Origin: Devosia ginsengisoli
Lineage (GTDB): Bacteria; Pseudomonadota; Alphaproteobacteria; Rhizobiales; Devosiaceae
Length of the DNA stretch: 64,000 bases
Direction: 5' to 3'
Assembly: GCF_024707105.1 (NCBI RefSeq)
Contig: NZ_JANQAJ010000009.1
Location: 636,501 to 700,500 of the forward strand
Positions 26,132 through 35,742 of the stretch are shown piece by piece (within the stretch, counting starts at the first letter, position 1; each line of letters starts with the position of its first letter). A model generated the notes under the pieces. It did not search any database and was not told the DNA's origin. It saw nothing but the letters and a program-made list of their open reading frames with translations. The position numbers and the translations under genes are program-made.

Positions 26132-27369
26132 TCCGCCGCCGTCTTCTGCCCGGTGCCGAACTTGCGTTCGATATAGTCGGCCACCATTACCTTGAACTGG
26201 TCGGCTACGTCGGCCCCGCGCAAAGTAGCGACCTTCTCGCCATCGACGAAAACCGGCGCGGCCGGGGTTTCCCCCGTACCCGGCAGCGAAATGCCGATAT
26301 TGGCATGCTTGCTCTCGCCCGGTCCGTTGACGATACAGCCCATGACAGCCACCGACAGCGTCTCGACCCCCGGATAGCGCTCGCGCCATTCCGGCATCGA
26401 GATGTTGAGATGATCCTGGATATCCTTGGCCAGCGTCTGGAACGTGGTTGAGGTGGTGCGGCCGCAGCCGGGGCAGGCCGCCACGACGGGCAGGAACTGG
26501 CGGAAGCCCATGGTCTGCAGCAATTCCTGCGCTACCTTGACTTCGGTGGTGCGGTCGCCGCCCGGCTCCGGCGTCAGCGAAATACGGATCGTGTCGCCAA
26601 TGCCCTGCTGCAGCAGGATGCCCAGGGCGGCCGACGAGGCGACAATGCCCTTGGAGCCCATGCCGGCTTCGGTGAGGCCGAGATGCAGCGCATAGTCGCA
26701 GCGCGCGGCCAGCTCCTGATAGACCGCGATCAGATGCTGGACGTCGCTGACCTTGGTCGAGAGGATGATCTTGTCCCGGCCCATGCCCAGTTCTTCGGCA
26801 CGTCTGGCCGAAAGCAGGGCCGACTGGATGATCGCCTCGCGCTGCACCGCCGCCGCCGAAATCGGCACCGCGGAGGCCGCGTTCTCATCCATCAGTTTGG
26901 TCAGCAATTCCTCGTCGAGCGAACCCCAGTTCACCCCGATGCGGACGGGCTTGTCATATTTGTTGGCAATGTCGATCAGCGTCGAGAATTGCGTATCGCG
27001 CTTGGCCTTGAAGCCGACATTACCCGGATTGATGCGGTATTTGGCCAAGGCCTCGGCGCAGGCCGGATGATCGGTCAGCAGCTTGTGGCCGATATAGTGG
27101 AAGTCGCCCACCAGCGGCACGTCATAGCCCATGGAGGCCAGTCGATCGCGGATTTCAGGCACCGCAGCGGCGGATTCATCGCGGTCCACGGTGATGCGCA
27201 CGATTTCCGAACCGGCACGGGCCAGTTGCATGACCTGCCTTACCGTGGCGTCGATATCGGCGGTATCGGTATTGGTCATCGACTGCACGACAACAGGCGC
27301 GCCGCCGCCGACCATGACGCCACCGACATCCACACCTACCGATTGCCTGCGCTCTGCCGGGCCAGCCAT
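26128..27369 (-). CDS. ispG: 4-hydroxy-3-methylbut-2-enyl diphosphate synthase (flavodoxin)
   Basis: A 413-residue MEP-pathway enzyme that reduces cyclic MEcPP to HMBPP with a [4Fe-4S] cluster. The cluster motif CPGCGR is near residue 297, with a third Cys in GCIVNGPGE, a hallmark of IspG. The N-terminal TIM-barrel part carries [12 protein letters not shown] chose the ATG at 27369 (MAGPAERRQ) with AGAGGTG ahead; a GTG three codons upstream is possible. Two tiny membrane genes follow with ATGA overlaps. Confidence 0.95.
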   Translation of the reverse strand: MAGPAERRQSVGVDVGGVMVGGGAPVVVQSMTNTDTADIDATVRQVMQLARAGSEIVRITVDRDESAAAVPEIRDRLASMGYDVPLVGDFHYIGHKLLTDHPACAEALAKYRINPGNVGFKAKRDTQFSTLIDIANKYDKPVRIGVNWGSLDEELLTKLMDENAASAVPISAAAVQREAIIQSALLSARRAEELGMGRDKIILSTKVSDVQHLIAVYQELAARCDYALHLGLTEAGMGSKGIVASSAALGILLQQGIGDTIRISLTPEPGGDRTTEVKVAQELLQTMGFRQFLPVVAACPGCGRTTSTTFQTLAKDIQDHLNISMPEWRERYPGVETLSVAVMGCIVNGPGESKHANIGISLPGTGETPAAPVFVDGEKVATLRGADVADQFKVMVADYIERKFGTGQKTAAE

Positions 27370-27526
27370 GAAAAACACCTCTGGAGTTCTGAGGGAGAAA
27401 TAAGCCTGCTAGCGTAGCGACGCAATGTTTCTCGATTGTGTCGAACGGACGCGGGCCTGCCAACCATTCAGCGCAAGGTGATCGGCGCCATCTTGAACCG
27501 GCCCCGGCAGCAACCATTTATAGGGC

Positions 27527-27826
27527 ATGTTCAAGATGCTCCTCCCCCGCCTCGTCCTCTTCCGCAAGGAAGTCGTCCAGCTCTGGAAGGCTTTCTGGGC
27601 GCCCGAGACCCCGCTCCACCTCAAGGCCGCAACGCTGTTCGTGGCCTTCTACCTGGTCAATCCGCTCGACATCATCCCCGATGTCATCCCCCTGCTTGGC
27701 TGGGTCGACGACATGATCCTGGTGCCACTGATGGTGAGCTGGATCGTCAGCCGCCTGCCCGTGCTCGCACGGGTCTATGCCGGCAAGTATGGACCGACTG
27801 TCGACGGCCAGGCGCGTCGGCTCTAG
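27527..27826 (+). CDS. YkvA family (DUF1232) membrane protein
   Basis: A 99-residue protein with the DUF1232 core: HLKAATLFVAFYLVNPLDIIPDVIPLLGWVDDM, whose NPxDxIPD block is the family hallmark. One or two hydrophobic helices flank it (about residues 36-52 and 61-82). Function is unknown. It is alone between ispG (divergent) and the terminator shared with pyc. Confidence 0.88.
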   Translation: MFKMLLPRLVLFRKEVVQLWKAFWAPETPLHLKAATLFVAFYLVNPLDIIPDVIPLLGWVDDMILVPLMVSWIVSRLPVLARVYAGKYGPTVDGQARRL

Positions 27827-27830
27827 CAGC

Positions 27831-27857
27831 AAAAAAGGCCCGGATCGCTCCGGGCCT
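27831..27857 (-). terminator. Terminator between YkvA gene and pyc
   Basis: AGGCCCGGA (27836-27844) and TCCGGGCCT (27849-27857) form a perfect 9-bp stem with a TCGC loop. Read on the minus strand it is followed by six T residues (27831-27836), ideal for ending pyc transcription. On the plus strand the downstream bases are less T-rich. Confidence 0.9.
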
Positions 27858-27862
27858 AGTGT

Positions 27863-30800
27863 TTATTCGAACCGCACCAGCAGGTCCTTGGCGTCGATCT
27901 GATCGCCCGGCTTGATCAGCAATTCGGCGATCACCCCATCCACTTCGGCATGGAGCGCCGTTTCCATCTTCATCGCTTCAATGGAACACAGCACATCGCC
28001 CGCCGTGACATGCTGGCCTTCCTTGACGGCCAGGGTCGAGATAACACCCGGCATCGGCGCGCCGACCTGCTTGGCATCGCCAGGCGCCGCCTTGGCCCGT
28101 ATCTTGACCTCGCCGGCCTTGAGCCGGTCGGGCACCACAATGGTGCGCGGCTGGCCGTTGAGATCGAAGAACACCCGCACTTCGCCCTTTTCATTGGTCG
28201 GGGCGCGGCCGAGATAGTTGACGACCAGCGTCTTGCCCTTCTCGATATCGACCAGCAGTTCGTCGCCTTCATCCAGCCCATAGAAATAGACCGGGGTCGG
28301 CAGCACTTCGGTGGGGCCGTAGCGATCCTGCGTCTTTTCGAAATCCGAATAGACCTTGGGATACATGAGATATGAAGCCAGCCTGAAATCGTCGATCTCG
28401 TGCCCGACCTCGTCGGCCACCTTCTTGCGCTCGGCTTCAAGATCGACCGGCTTGAGATAGGAGCCCGGCCGCTCGGTCAGCGGCTTCTTGCCCTTGAGCA
28501 CCTTCTTCTGCAGTTCCTTGGGGAAGCCGCCCGGCGGCTGGCCCAGATCGCCGGCGAAGAAGCCGACAACGGAATCGGGGAAGGCGATATCCTTGTCCGG
28601 ATTTTCTACATCGGCCCGCTTGAGGCCGGCCGAGACCATGGCCAGGGCCATGTCACCGACCACCTTGGATGAGGGTGTGACCTTGACGATATCGCCGAAC
28701 ATCTGGTTGACGTCGGCATAGGTCTGGGCGACTTCGTGCCAGCGGGTTTCGAGCCCCAGCGAGCGCGCCTGTTCCTTGAGATTGGTGAACTGGCCACCCG
28801 GCATTTCATGCAGATAGACCTCGGACGCCCCGCCCTTGAGATCGCTCTCGAAGGCGCGATACTGCGTGCGCACGGCTTCCCAATAGAACGAGATCTGGCG
28901 GATCGCCTTGGCGTCGAGTTCAGGATCGCGTTCGCTGCCGGCAATGGCGGCCACCAGCGAGCCCAGCGTCGGCTGGCTGGTCGTGCCGCTCAGCGCATCC
29001 ATGGCCGCATCCACCGCATCGACACCCGCCTCGACCGCCGCCAGCACCGTGGCTGAAGCCGCGCCTGACGTATCGTGGGTATGCAGGTGGATGGGCAGGC
29101 CCACTTCCTGCTTCAGCGTGGCAATGAGCGTCCTGGCTGCGGCAGGCTTGAGCAGCCCCGCCATGTCCTTGAGGCCCAGCACATGCGCGCCGGCCTGTTC
29201 GAGCTCCTTGGCCAGCCCCACATAATATTTGAGGTCATACTTGGACCGTTCGGGATCGAACAGGTCGCCGGTATAACAGATGACGCCCTCGGCGACCTTG
29301 CCCTCCTCGATGACGGCATCGAGCGACACACGCATATTCTCGACCCAGTTCAGGCAATCGAACACGCGGAAGATATCGACGCCGCCGACCGCGGCCTGGC
29401 GCACGAAGAACTTGACGACATTGTCGGCATAATTGGTGTAGCCGACGCCATTGCTGCCGCGCAGCAGCATCTGTGTCAGGATATTGGGCGCACCCTCGCG
29501 CACCTTGGCCAGACGCTCCCACGGATCCTCGTTGAGGAAGCGCATGGAAACGTCGAAGGTTGCCCCGCCCCAGCATTCGAGACTGAACAGGTTGGGCAGG
29601 CCACGGCTATAGGCTTGGGCAATGCGGGTGATGTCGAAGCTGCGCATGCGGGTCGCCAGCAGCGACTGATGCGCGTCACGCATGGTCGTGTCGGTGAACA
29701 GCACCCGCTTCTGCGCCTTCATCCATTGCGCCAGCGCCATCGGACCATCGCGGTCGAGAATCTGCCGGCTGCCCTCAATCGTGGCCAGCGCCGGGAATTC
29801 CGGCACGATCGGCGCGGCGGCTTCGGCCGGCGGCCTGGGCCGGTCACGCACTTCGGGATGCCCATTGACCGTGACGTCGGCGATGTAGCTGAGCAGCTTG
29901 GTCGCGCGATCCTTGCGCGGCTTGAAGTTGAACAGTTCCGGCGTCGTATCGATGAACCGCGTCGTATAGCGATTCTCGACGAAGTCCGGGTGGGTGATGA
30001 TGTTTTCGAGGAAGGCCAGATTGGTGGCCACGCCGCGAATGCGGAATTCACGCAGGGCGCGATGCATCCGGGCAATGGCTTCCTCGGCCGATGGCGCCCA
30101 GCAGGTAACCTTTTCCAGCAGCGGATCGTAGAACCGGGTGATGACGGCGCCGGCATAGGCCGTGCCGCCATCGAGCCGCACGCCGAAGCCGGTGGCGCCG
30201 CGATAGGCGGTGATGCGGCCATAGTCGGGAATGAAATTGTGCTCGGGATCTTCGGTGGTTACCCGGCACTGGATGGCATTGCCGTTGAGCCGGATATTTT
30301 CCTGGCTCGGCACGCCGGATTCGGGCGTGCCGATGACAGCGCCATCGAGCAGGTGGATCTGCGCCTTGACGATATCGATGCCGGTCACCTCTTCGGTGAC
30401 GGTATGTTCCACCTGGATGCGCGGGTTCACTTCGATGAAGTAGAACTTGTCGGTATCGGCATCCATCAGGAATTCGACCGTACCGGCGCCGCGATAATTG
30501 GCCGCCTTGCCCAGCCGTACGGCGGCATCGGTCAGGTCCTTGCGCACGGCGTCGCTGAGATAGGGTGCTGGGGCGCGCTCCACCACCTTCTGGTTGCGGC
30601 GCTGCACCGAGCAGTCGCGTTCATAGAGATGCACCAGATTGCCGTGGTCGTCGCCGATCAGTTGCACTTCGACATGGCGCGCCCGCTCGACCAGCTTTTC
30701 GAGATACATCTCGTCCTTGCCGAAGGCTGCCTTGGCCTCGCGCTTGCCTTCGGAAACTTCCGACAGCAGCGACTTCTCATCCATGATGCGGCGCATGCCG

Positions 30801-31303
30801 CGCCCGCCGCCGCCCCAGCTCGCCTTGAGCATCAGCGGATAGCCGATCCCGGCTGCCAGTTGCTTGATCTGCTCGGGATCGTCAGGCAGCGCCTCGGTCG
30901 CCGGCACGACAGGCACATTGCTTGATATCGCCATGTTGCGTGCGGCAACCTTGTTGCCGAGGTCGCGCATGGTCTGGGCGCGCGGACCGATGAAGATCAG
31001 GCCGGCATCCTCGCAGGCATCGACGAATTCCGGGCTTTCCGACAGCAGCCCATAGCCGGGATGGATGGCATCGGCGCCTGAAATGCGCGCGATGCGGATA
31101 TATTCATCGATCTGCAGGTAGGCTTCGACCGGACCCTTGCCCTTGCCGATCAGATAGGCCTCGTCGGCCTTGAACCGGTGCAGTGCCAGCTTGTCTTCTT
31201 CGGCATAGGCGGCGACCGTCTTGAGTCCCAGCTCATTGGCGGCGCGGAACACGCGAATGGCGATTTCGCTTCTGTTGGCGACAAGGATTTTCTTGATGGG
31301 CAT
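27863..31303 (-). CDS. pyc: Pyruvate carboxylase
   Basis: A 1146-residue biotin enzyme carboxylating pyruvate to oxaloacetate for anaplerosis. The biotin carboxylase part (about 1-450) has the ATP-grasp segment WGGGGRGMR near 164 and EVNPRIQVEHTVTEE near 290. The carboxyltransferase domain (about 530-830) has the TTMRDAHQS motif and the conserved Lys in GLKDMAGL. The biotinyl domain ends the protein, with biotin on Lys1112 in EAMKM. Length and order match single-chain PYC. It ends at a strong terminator. Confidence 0.98.
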   Translation of the reverse strand: MPIKKILVANRSEIAIRVFRAANELGLKTVAAYAEEDKLALHRFKADEAYLIGKGKGPVEAYLQIDEYIRIARISGADAIHPGYGLLSESPEFVDACEDAGLIFIGPRAQTMRDLGNKVAARNMAISSNVPVVPATEALPDDPEQIKQLAAGIGYPLMLKASWGGGGRGMRRIMDEKSLLSEVSEGKREAKAAFGKDEMYLEKLVERARHVEVQLIGDDHGNLVHLYERDCSVQRRNQKVVERAPAPYLSDAVRKDLTDAAVRLGKAANYRGAGTVEFLMDADTDKFYFIEVNPRIQVEHTVTEEVTGIDIVKAQIHLLDGAVIGTPESGVPSQENIRLNGNAIQCRVTTEDPEHNFIPDYGRITAYRGATGFGVRLDGGTAYAGAVITRFYDPLLEKVTCWAPSAEEAIARMHRALREFRIRGVATNLAFLENIITHPDFVENRYTTRFIDTTPELFNFKPRKDRATKLLSYIADVTVNGHPEVRDRPRPPAEAAAPIVPEFPALATIEGSRQILDRDGPMALAQWMKAQKRVLFTDTTMRDAHQSLLATRMRSFDITRIAQAYSRGLPNLFSLECWGGATFDVSMRFLNEDPWERLAKVREGAPNILTQMLLRGSNGVGYTNYADNVVKFFVRQAAVGGVDIFRVFDCLNWVENMRVSLDAVIEEGKVAEGVICYTGDLFDPERSKYDLKYYVGLAKELEQAGAHVLGLKDMAGLLKPAAARTLIATLKQEVGLPIHLHTHDTSGAASATVLAAVEAGVDAVDAAMDALSGTTSQPTLGSLVAAIAGSERDPELDAKAIRQISFYWEAVRTQYRAFESDLKGGASEVYLHEMPGGQFTNLKEQARSLGLETRWHEVAQTYADVNQMFGDIVKVTPSSKVVGDMALAMVSAGLKRADVENPDKDIAFPDSVVGFFAGDLGQPPGGFPKELQKKVLKGKKPLTERPGSYLKPVDLEAERKKVADEVGHEIDDFRLASYLMYPKVYSDFEKTQDRYGPTEVLPTPVYFYGLDEGDELLVDIEKGKTLVVNYLGRAPTNEKGEVRVFFDLNGQPRTIVVPDRLKAGEVKIRAKAAPGDAKQVGAPMPGVISTLAVKEGQHVTAGDVLCSIEAMKMETALHAEVDGVIAELLIKPGDQIDAKDLLVRFE

Positions 31304-31405
31304 GAATGTCCGTCCGAGCAGGAGGGGTTTGGGACCCTGGCGGGTCCGGCTCAGGTATGCGGACGGCTGGGGACGGTTGCCCGTCCAACCGTCGAAACAA
31401 ATAGT

Positions 31406-31822
31406 CTAGCTGCGGCTCAGGTGGCCAGCGAGGTGGCTCATGTCGTAGCCGGCCTCGGCCGCCTCACGAATGATCTCGCTTGCCTCCATCTCTCCCGCCT
31501 GGCTCAGCGCCCACAAAGTAGTGGAGCGCGTCCCCGAACGGCAGAAGCAGAAGACCGGACCCGCGCTCCCCTCGAGCACGGATTTGGTCTTTTCGACCAT
31601 GTCGGGCGAAACCCCTTCACGGCCAAGAGGGATGGCATAATAGTCGAGCCCGGCGGCTTTGGCGGCCGCTTCGATGACGGCGCCCTCCGGCTGGTCGGGC
31701 GATTCCCCGTCCGGGCGATTATTGACGATGGCGACGAAACCGGCGGCTTTGAGCGCTGCGACGTCCTCGGGCTGAATCTGCCCCGAAACGCTGACGTGAT
31801 CGTTGATCCGCTTCAAATCCAA
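31406..31822 (-). CDS. TIGR01244/DUF442 phosphatase-like (putative sulfur transferase) protein
   Basis: A 138-residue protein of the beta-lactamase-hydrolase-like/DUF442 family, which has a dual-specificity-phosphatase fold. The start DLKRINDHVSVSGQIQPEDV and the Cys loop CRSGTRSTTLW (Cys near residue 95) are diagnostic. In some proteins this domain is fused to a metallo-hydrolase that detoxifies sulfide; here it stands alone. The reaction is therefore uncertain between phosphatase and sulfur transfer. It is upstream of pyc on the same strand. Confidence 0.85.
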   Translation of the reverse strand: MDLKRINDHVSVSGQIQPEDVAALKAAGFVAIVNNRPDGESPDQPEGAVIEAAAKAAGLDYYAIPLGREGVSPDMVEKTKSVLEGSAGPVFCFCRSGTRSTTLWALSQAGEMEASEIIREAAEAGYDMSHLAGHLSRS

Positions 31823-31937
31823 GTCACTACTCCCGCTGCCATGGACGGCTTCCCCGTCTCCTTATATGCGCCGGGCCCCACCCGACGCAACTACGACGGA
31901 AGGATAGCTGTCACGAACCTGTCATGGATCGGGCCAT

Positions 31938-33479
31938 TCAGGCAGCCACCGCGGCGCTGGTCTTGGCCAGCGGCTTGGGCCGCCCGAGCAGGAATCCCTG
32001 AAATGCCGTGCAGCCTGCCTGCCGCAACTGCATGAACTGTTCCTGCGTCTCGACGCCCTCGGCCACCACCTCCACCGGCAGCGAGCGGGCGATATCGCAG
32101 ATGGCCGAGACGATCATGCCGTCGATACGACTGGCGCCGAGATTGGCGACGTAGCTCCGGTCGATCTTGATGATGTCAAAGGCGAAGCCTCGAAGATATT
32201 GCAGGCTCGCATGGCCGGCCCCGAAATCGTCGATGGCGATGCGCACGCCCAGCGTACGCAGGGCCGCCAGGTTTTCCAGCTCCACATCGCCGGCATTGAG
32301 CGGCACCGTCTCGGTGATCTCGACGACGATGCGGCGTGGGTCCGTACCCGTCTCTGCCAGGGTCGCCGCGAACCGGCCGGCGAAATCGGCATGGCGTAGC
32401 TGCATCGGCGATACATTGATGGCCACCGGCTTGCCGCCCAGATTTTCGAGGTCGGCGCAGACGCGCCGCAACACCCAATCGCCCAATTTATCGATGAGAT
32501 CGCTCTCTTCGGCGATGGGGATGAACTGGGCCGGCGAAATCATGCCGCGCACCTGATGGCGCCAGCGCACCAGCGCCTCATGCGAGCGGATTTGCAGGTC
32601 GGCGCCGAAAATCGGCTGATAATGCAGCTCCAGCTCGTTCATCATCAGGGCGGCGCGCAGCTCGCGCTCGACGAAGCGGCGCTGCCGCTCGTCGCCCAGC
32701 ATGTCGGGCTCGTAGCAGAGCACGCTATGGCGGCCGGACCGCTTGCCCTTGTAAAGCGCCAGATCGGCCTTGGAGATCAGGTCGGTCGGATCGACGGCAT
32801 CCTGCGGCGCCAGGGCCACGCCGATGGAGGCAGAAAGCCGCACCGGGCGGCCCATGATGTTGACCGGGCGTTCCAACTGGCGCAGCAGTTCCTCGCCAAG
32901 CCGGCGGAGGCCGGGCTTGTTGTCATGCCCGAGGATAATGATGCCGAACTCGTCACCGCCCAGCCGGCCCAGTATGCCGCCGGGAATGACCTGTTCGATG
33001 GTGCGGGCCAGATGCACCAGGGCCGCATCGCCCGCCGCATGGCCTGCGCTGTCGTTGAGCACCTTGAGATTGTCCATGTCGAGCTGCAGGTAGCCGACCG
33101 ACCGCTCGGCGCCATGAAACACGTCATCGGCCAGCGCTTCGAGGAAATAGGCCCGGTTGAACACGCCGGTCAGCGCGTCGCGATTGGCCCTGGTCCGGGC
33201 CTGACGAGCCTGCTCGGCTATGGTCGACAACTGCCGCGACAGCCAGCGGTGGCCATAGGCCAGAATGGCCAGGAGCACGACGCCGCCGAACAGTGCGATA
33301 GCAGGCAGAACTGCCTGCACCTCTGCCCCCAGCAGGCTGAAGAAAGCCAGGAAGCGGACAATCACGATGGCGATGACCAGCACAGCGACCGCGAGCGCGG
33401 CACGGCGATAGCCGCGGAGAACAGAAGCAAAATCAGGATCGCGGCGCATGGTGGTTGAGTTCCGGACGCAGTATCCCAT
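31938..33479 (-). CDS. GGDEF-EAL cyclic-di-GMP protein, membrane anchored
   Basis: A 513-residue protein with two N-terminal helices (about residues 28-48 and 56-76), a GGDEF domain and an EAL domain. GGDEF is intact at 174-178, but the RxxD inhibitory site usually just before it is missing. EAL is at 301-303, and later residues NVSPMQL, EITET, IDDFGAG, KIDRSYV and AEGVET are all present. It could thus make and break c-di-GMP; phosphodiesterase activity looks best supported. A second ATG at 33449 is possible. No sensory domain is seen. Confidence 0.92.
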   Translation of the reverse strand: MGYCVRNSTTMRRDPDFASVLRGYRRAALAVAVLVIAIVIVRFLAFFSLLGAEVQAVLPAIALFGGVVLLAILAYGHRWLSRQLSTIAEQARQARTRANRDALTGVFNRAYFLEALADDVFHGAERSVGYLQLDMDNLKVLNDSAGHAAGDAALVHLARTIEQVIPGGILGRLGGDEFGIIILGHDNKPGLRRLGEELLRQLERPVNIMGRPVRLSASIGVALAPQDAVDPTDLISKADLALYKGKRSGRHSVLCYEPDMLGDERQRRFVERELRAALMMNELELHYQPIFGADLQIRSHEALVRWRHQVRGMISPAQFIPIAEESDLIDKLGDWVLRRVCADLENLGGKPVAINVSPMQLRHADFAGRFAATLAETGTDPRRIVVEITETVPLNAGDVELENLAALRTLGVRIAIDDFGAGHASLQYLRGFAFDIIKIDRSYVANLGASRIDGMIVSAICDIARSLPVEVVAEGVETQEQFMQLRQAGCTAFQGFLLGRPKPLAKTSAAVAA

Positions 33480-33620
33480 CTATCGTGGAAAAGGTCTGAA
33501 CACAGGGTAAACGAACGGAGAAATCCGTTGTTTTACATTGGGTTAGAGCGACCATGCCTCCGGTCGATCGCAAAACCTATGATTGCCGCATGACAATGGC
33601 ACGACACGGCGGCGGACCGT

Positions 33621-33651
33621 TGCCGGCAGGGTTAACAGAGCCCTGCCGGCA
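33621..33651. terminator. Hairpin after the betaine ABC operon
   Basis: TGCCGGCAGGG and CCCTGCCGGCA form a perfect 11-bp stem, located just beyond the proV stop in the 177-bp gap before the GGDEF-EAL gene. There is no T run on either side, so it may stabilise or end the transcript only weakly. The rest of the gap shows no gene. Confidence 0.6.
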
Positions 33652-33656
33652 TGGGT

Positions 33657-34715
33657 TCAGCCGACACCGGGCGTATAGCGGGCCAGCGCCTTGATCACCT
33701 GCTTGGCAGTGACCCGACCGATCTGGTGCCCACTCTCGTCCACGACACCCACCCATTGGTGCTCGGCAAACAGCGGCAGCACATCCTCGCAGCGCGCGTC
33801 CTTGGATACCGCTTGCTCGCAGAGCTCATGCTCGCCCTTTTCCATGATCGAGCGCACATGGATGGCGCGGGCCTTGTTCACCTCGCGCACGAATTCCTCG
33901 ATATGCTCATTGGCCGGCCGCAGCACGATGTCCTCGGGCTTGCCTTCCTGCTGCACCGCCCCGTCCTTGAGCACCGCGATGCGGTCGCCGATCTTGAGCG
34001 CTTCATCGAAGTCATGGGTGATGAAGAGGATGGTCTTGCCCAGCGACTTCTGCAGGTCGATCAACTGGTCCTGCATGCCCGAGCGGATCAGCGGATCGAG
34101 GGCCGAGAAGGCTTCGTCCATCAGGATGATATCGGTATCGAGCGCCAGCGCCCGGGCAAGACCCACGCGCTGTTGCTGGCCGCCCGACAACTGGCGCGGC
34201 TGGCTTTGCTCGTAGCCGGCCAGCCCGACGGTCTCGATCCACTTGGCCGCCTCGGTCAGACGCTCTTGCCGGCCGACGCCGCGGACCTCCAGCCCATAGG
34301 CGACATTGTCGATCACCGAACGATGCGGCAGCAGGCCGAACTTCTGGAACACCATGGCCACCTGGGTGCGCCGATAGATCCGCAATTCGTCGAGGCTCAT
34401 CTTGAGCACATCCGTGCCATTGACGACGATTTCGCCGGCAGTCGGCTCGATCAGCCGGTTGACGTGGCGGATCAGCGTCGACTTGCCGGAACCGGACAGG
34501 CCCATGACCACGAAAATCTGGCCGCGGGCGATATCGAGCGACACATTGTCGAGCCCCACCACATGATTGGTCTCGGCCTGCACTTCGGCCTTGGAGCGGC
34601 CCGATTGCAGCAGAGCCAACGCCTCCTGCGGCTTCTCGCCGAAAATCTTGGTGACGCCGCGCATGGCAATGGCCAGATCGCTGCGCGTATCAGCCTGGAT
34701 ATCGATGGCGTTCAT
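33657..34715 (-). CDS. proV: Glycine betaine/L-proline ABC transporter ATP-binding protein
   Basis: A 352-residue ATPase of the ProV/OpuAA type. The N-terminal helix region KPQEALALLQSGRSKAEVQ precedes the nucleotide domain; Walker A GLSGSGKS is at residues 72-79, followed by LSGGQQQRVGLARAL and Walker B ILMDEAFSALDP. A C-terminal CBS-like region (about 290-350) could sense ionic strength, as in OpuA. The ATG at 34715 overlaps the permease stop by four bases. Confidence 0.94.
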   Translation of the reverse strand: MNAIDIQADTRSDLAIAMRGVTKIFGEKPQEALALLQSGRSKAEVQAETNHVVGLDNVSLDIARGQIFVVMGLSGSGKSTLIRHVNRLIEPTAGEIVVNGTDVLKMSLDELRIYRRTQVAMVFQKFGLLPHRSVIDNVAYGLEVRGVGRQERLTEAAKWIETVGLAGYEQSQPRQLSGGQQQRVGLARALALDTDIILMDEAFSALDPLIRSGMQDQLIDLQKSLGKTILFITHDFDEALKIGDRIAVLKDGAVQQEGKPEDIVLRPANEHIEEFVREVNKARAIHVRSIMEKGEHELCEQAVSKDARCEDVLPLFAEHQWVGVVDESGHQIGRVTAKQVIKALARYTPGVG

Positions 34716-35584
34716 GAGCGTGCCTCCGCCAGGCCGATACGGCCCTGCAATTGTTTGCCGAAGGATTGGGTAATGCGGTCGAAGATGATCGCCAGCACCA
34801 CGATGCCCAGCCCGGCAAACAGCCCGCGACTGACCTCGAGCCGCCCGATGCCCTGCAGTACCTGATAGCCCAGCCCGCCCGCACCGATCATCGAGGCGAT
34901 GACCACCATGGCCAGCGCCATCATCGTGGTCTGGTTGATACCGGCCAGGATCGTCGGCAGGGCCAAGGGAATCTGCACGCCCAGCAGGCGCTGGCGCGGA
35001 TTGGTGCCGAAGGCACGGCTGGCCTCCATCACCGCCGGGTCGACCGAGCGCAGGCCCAGATCGGTGAGGCGCACCAGCGGCGGCGCCGCATAGACGATGG
35101 TGGCGATCAGCGCCGGAATCTTGCCCGGTCCGAAAATCATGACCGTCGGAATGAGATAGACGAAGCTCGGCAGCGTCTGCATGAGGTCGAGTACCGGTGT
35201 GATGACATTGCGCACCGTGAGCGACCGGCTCATCCACACACCCACCGGGATGGAGATGACGATGGCCGTGATCGTTGCGGCGATCATCAGCGCCATTGTG
35301 GTCATCGCATCTTTCCAGAGGTCCATCATCCCCAGGAAGAGCAGCGAGACCAGCACGACAACAGGCAGCTTCCAGTTGCGCGTGGCGAGCCAGGCAATGC
35401 CCACCAGAATTGCCATGATCAGCCACCATGGCGTGGCGATCAGCAGGTCTTCGATGGCCTTGAGCAGCATCAGCAGCGGATAGGCCGCCGCCTCGAATTC
35501 ATCGCCCCAGTTGCGCACGACCCAGTTGAGGCCATCGTCGATGGCCCGACGCAACGGGCGGGTGTCGATCAGTTCGGGAAACAC
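34712..35584 (-). CDS. proW: Glycine betaine/proline ABC transporter permease
   Basis: A 290-residue membrane protein with a ProW-type N-terminal part and a binding-protein-dependent permease core (EAA-like loop MEASRAFGTNPRQRLLGVQIPLALPTILAGI near residue 205). The SMIGAGGLG motif is near 245. I chose a GTG at 35584 (VFPELIDTRPLRRAI), preceded by AGGAGAAG. It sits between proX and proV in one operon. Confidence 0.92.
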   Translation of the reverse strand: MFPELIDTRPLRRAIDDGLNWVVRNWGDEFEAAAYPLLMLLKAIEDLLIATPWWLIMAILVGIAWLATRNWKLPVVVLVSLLFLGMMDLWKDAMTTMALMIAATITAIVISIPVGVWMSRSLTVRNVITPVLDLMQTLPSFVYLIPTVMIFGPGKIPALIATIVYAAPPLVRLTDLGLRSVDPAVMEASRAFGTNPRQRLLGVQIPLALPTILAGINQTTMMALAMVVIASMIGAGGLGYQVLQGIGRLEVSRGLFAGLGIVVLAIIFDRITQSFGKQLQGRIGLAEARS

Positions 35585-35742
35585 GTCATTCTTCTCCTGG
35601 AAGTTTGGCGCGCGATGCCGGAAGGCGGTCCCAGAGGCGTTTCCGGCGGGAAACGAAAAAAGGGCAAATCGCATTCGGGCATCACGCGGAAAACGGCCGG
35701 GTCGAAACCCGGCCGTATCGGCTTTTCGCTGTGAGGCAACGA

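Noticed and set aside
29075..30925. A 616-codon open frame on the plus strand opposite pyc
   Set aside because: It is the mirror of a GC-rich coding frame; its composition (His, Arg, Gly, Asp rich) is typical of antisense shadows, and pyc is complete and certain.
33657..35429. A long 590-codon reading frame extending proV upstream
   Set aside because: The first 238 codons run through the permease gene in another frame. The real proV start at 34715 overlaps the permease stop by four bases.
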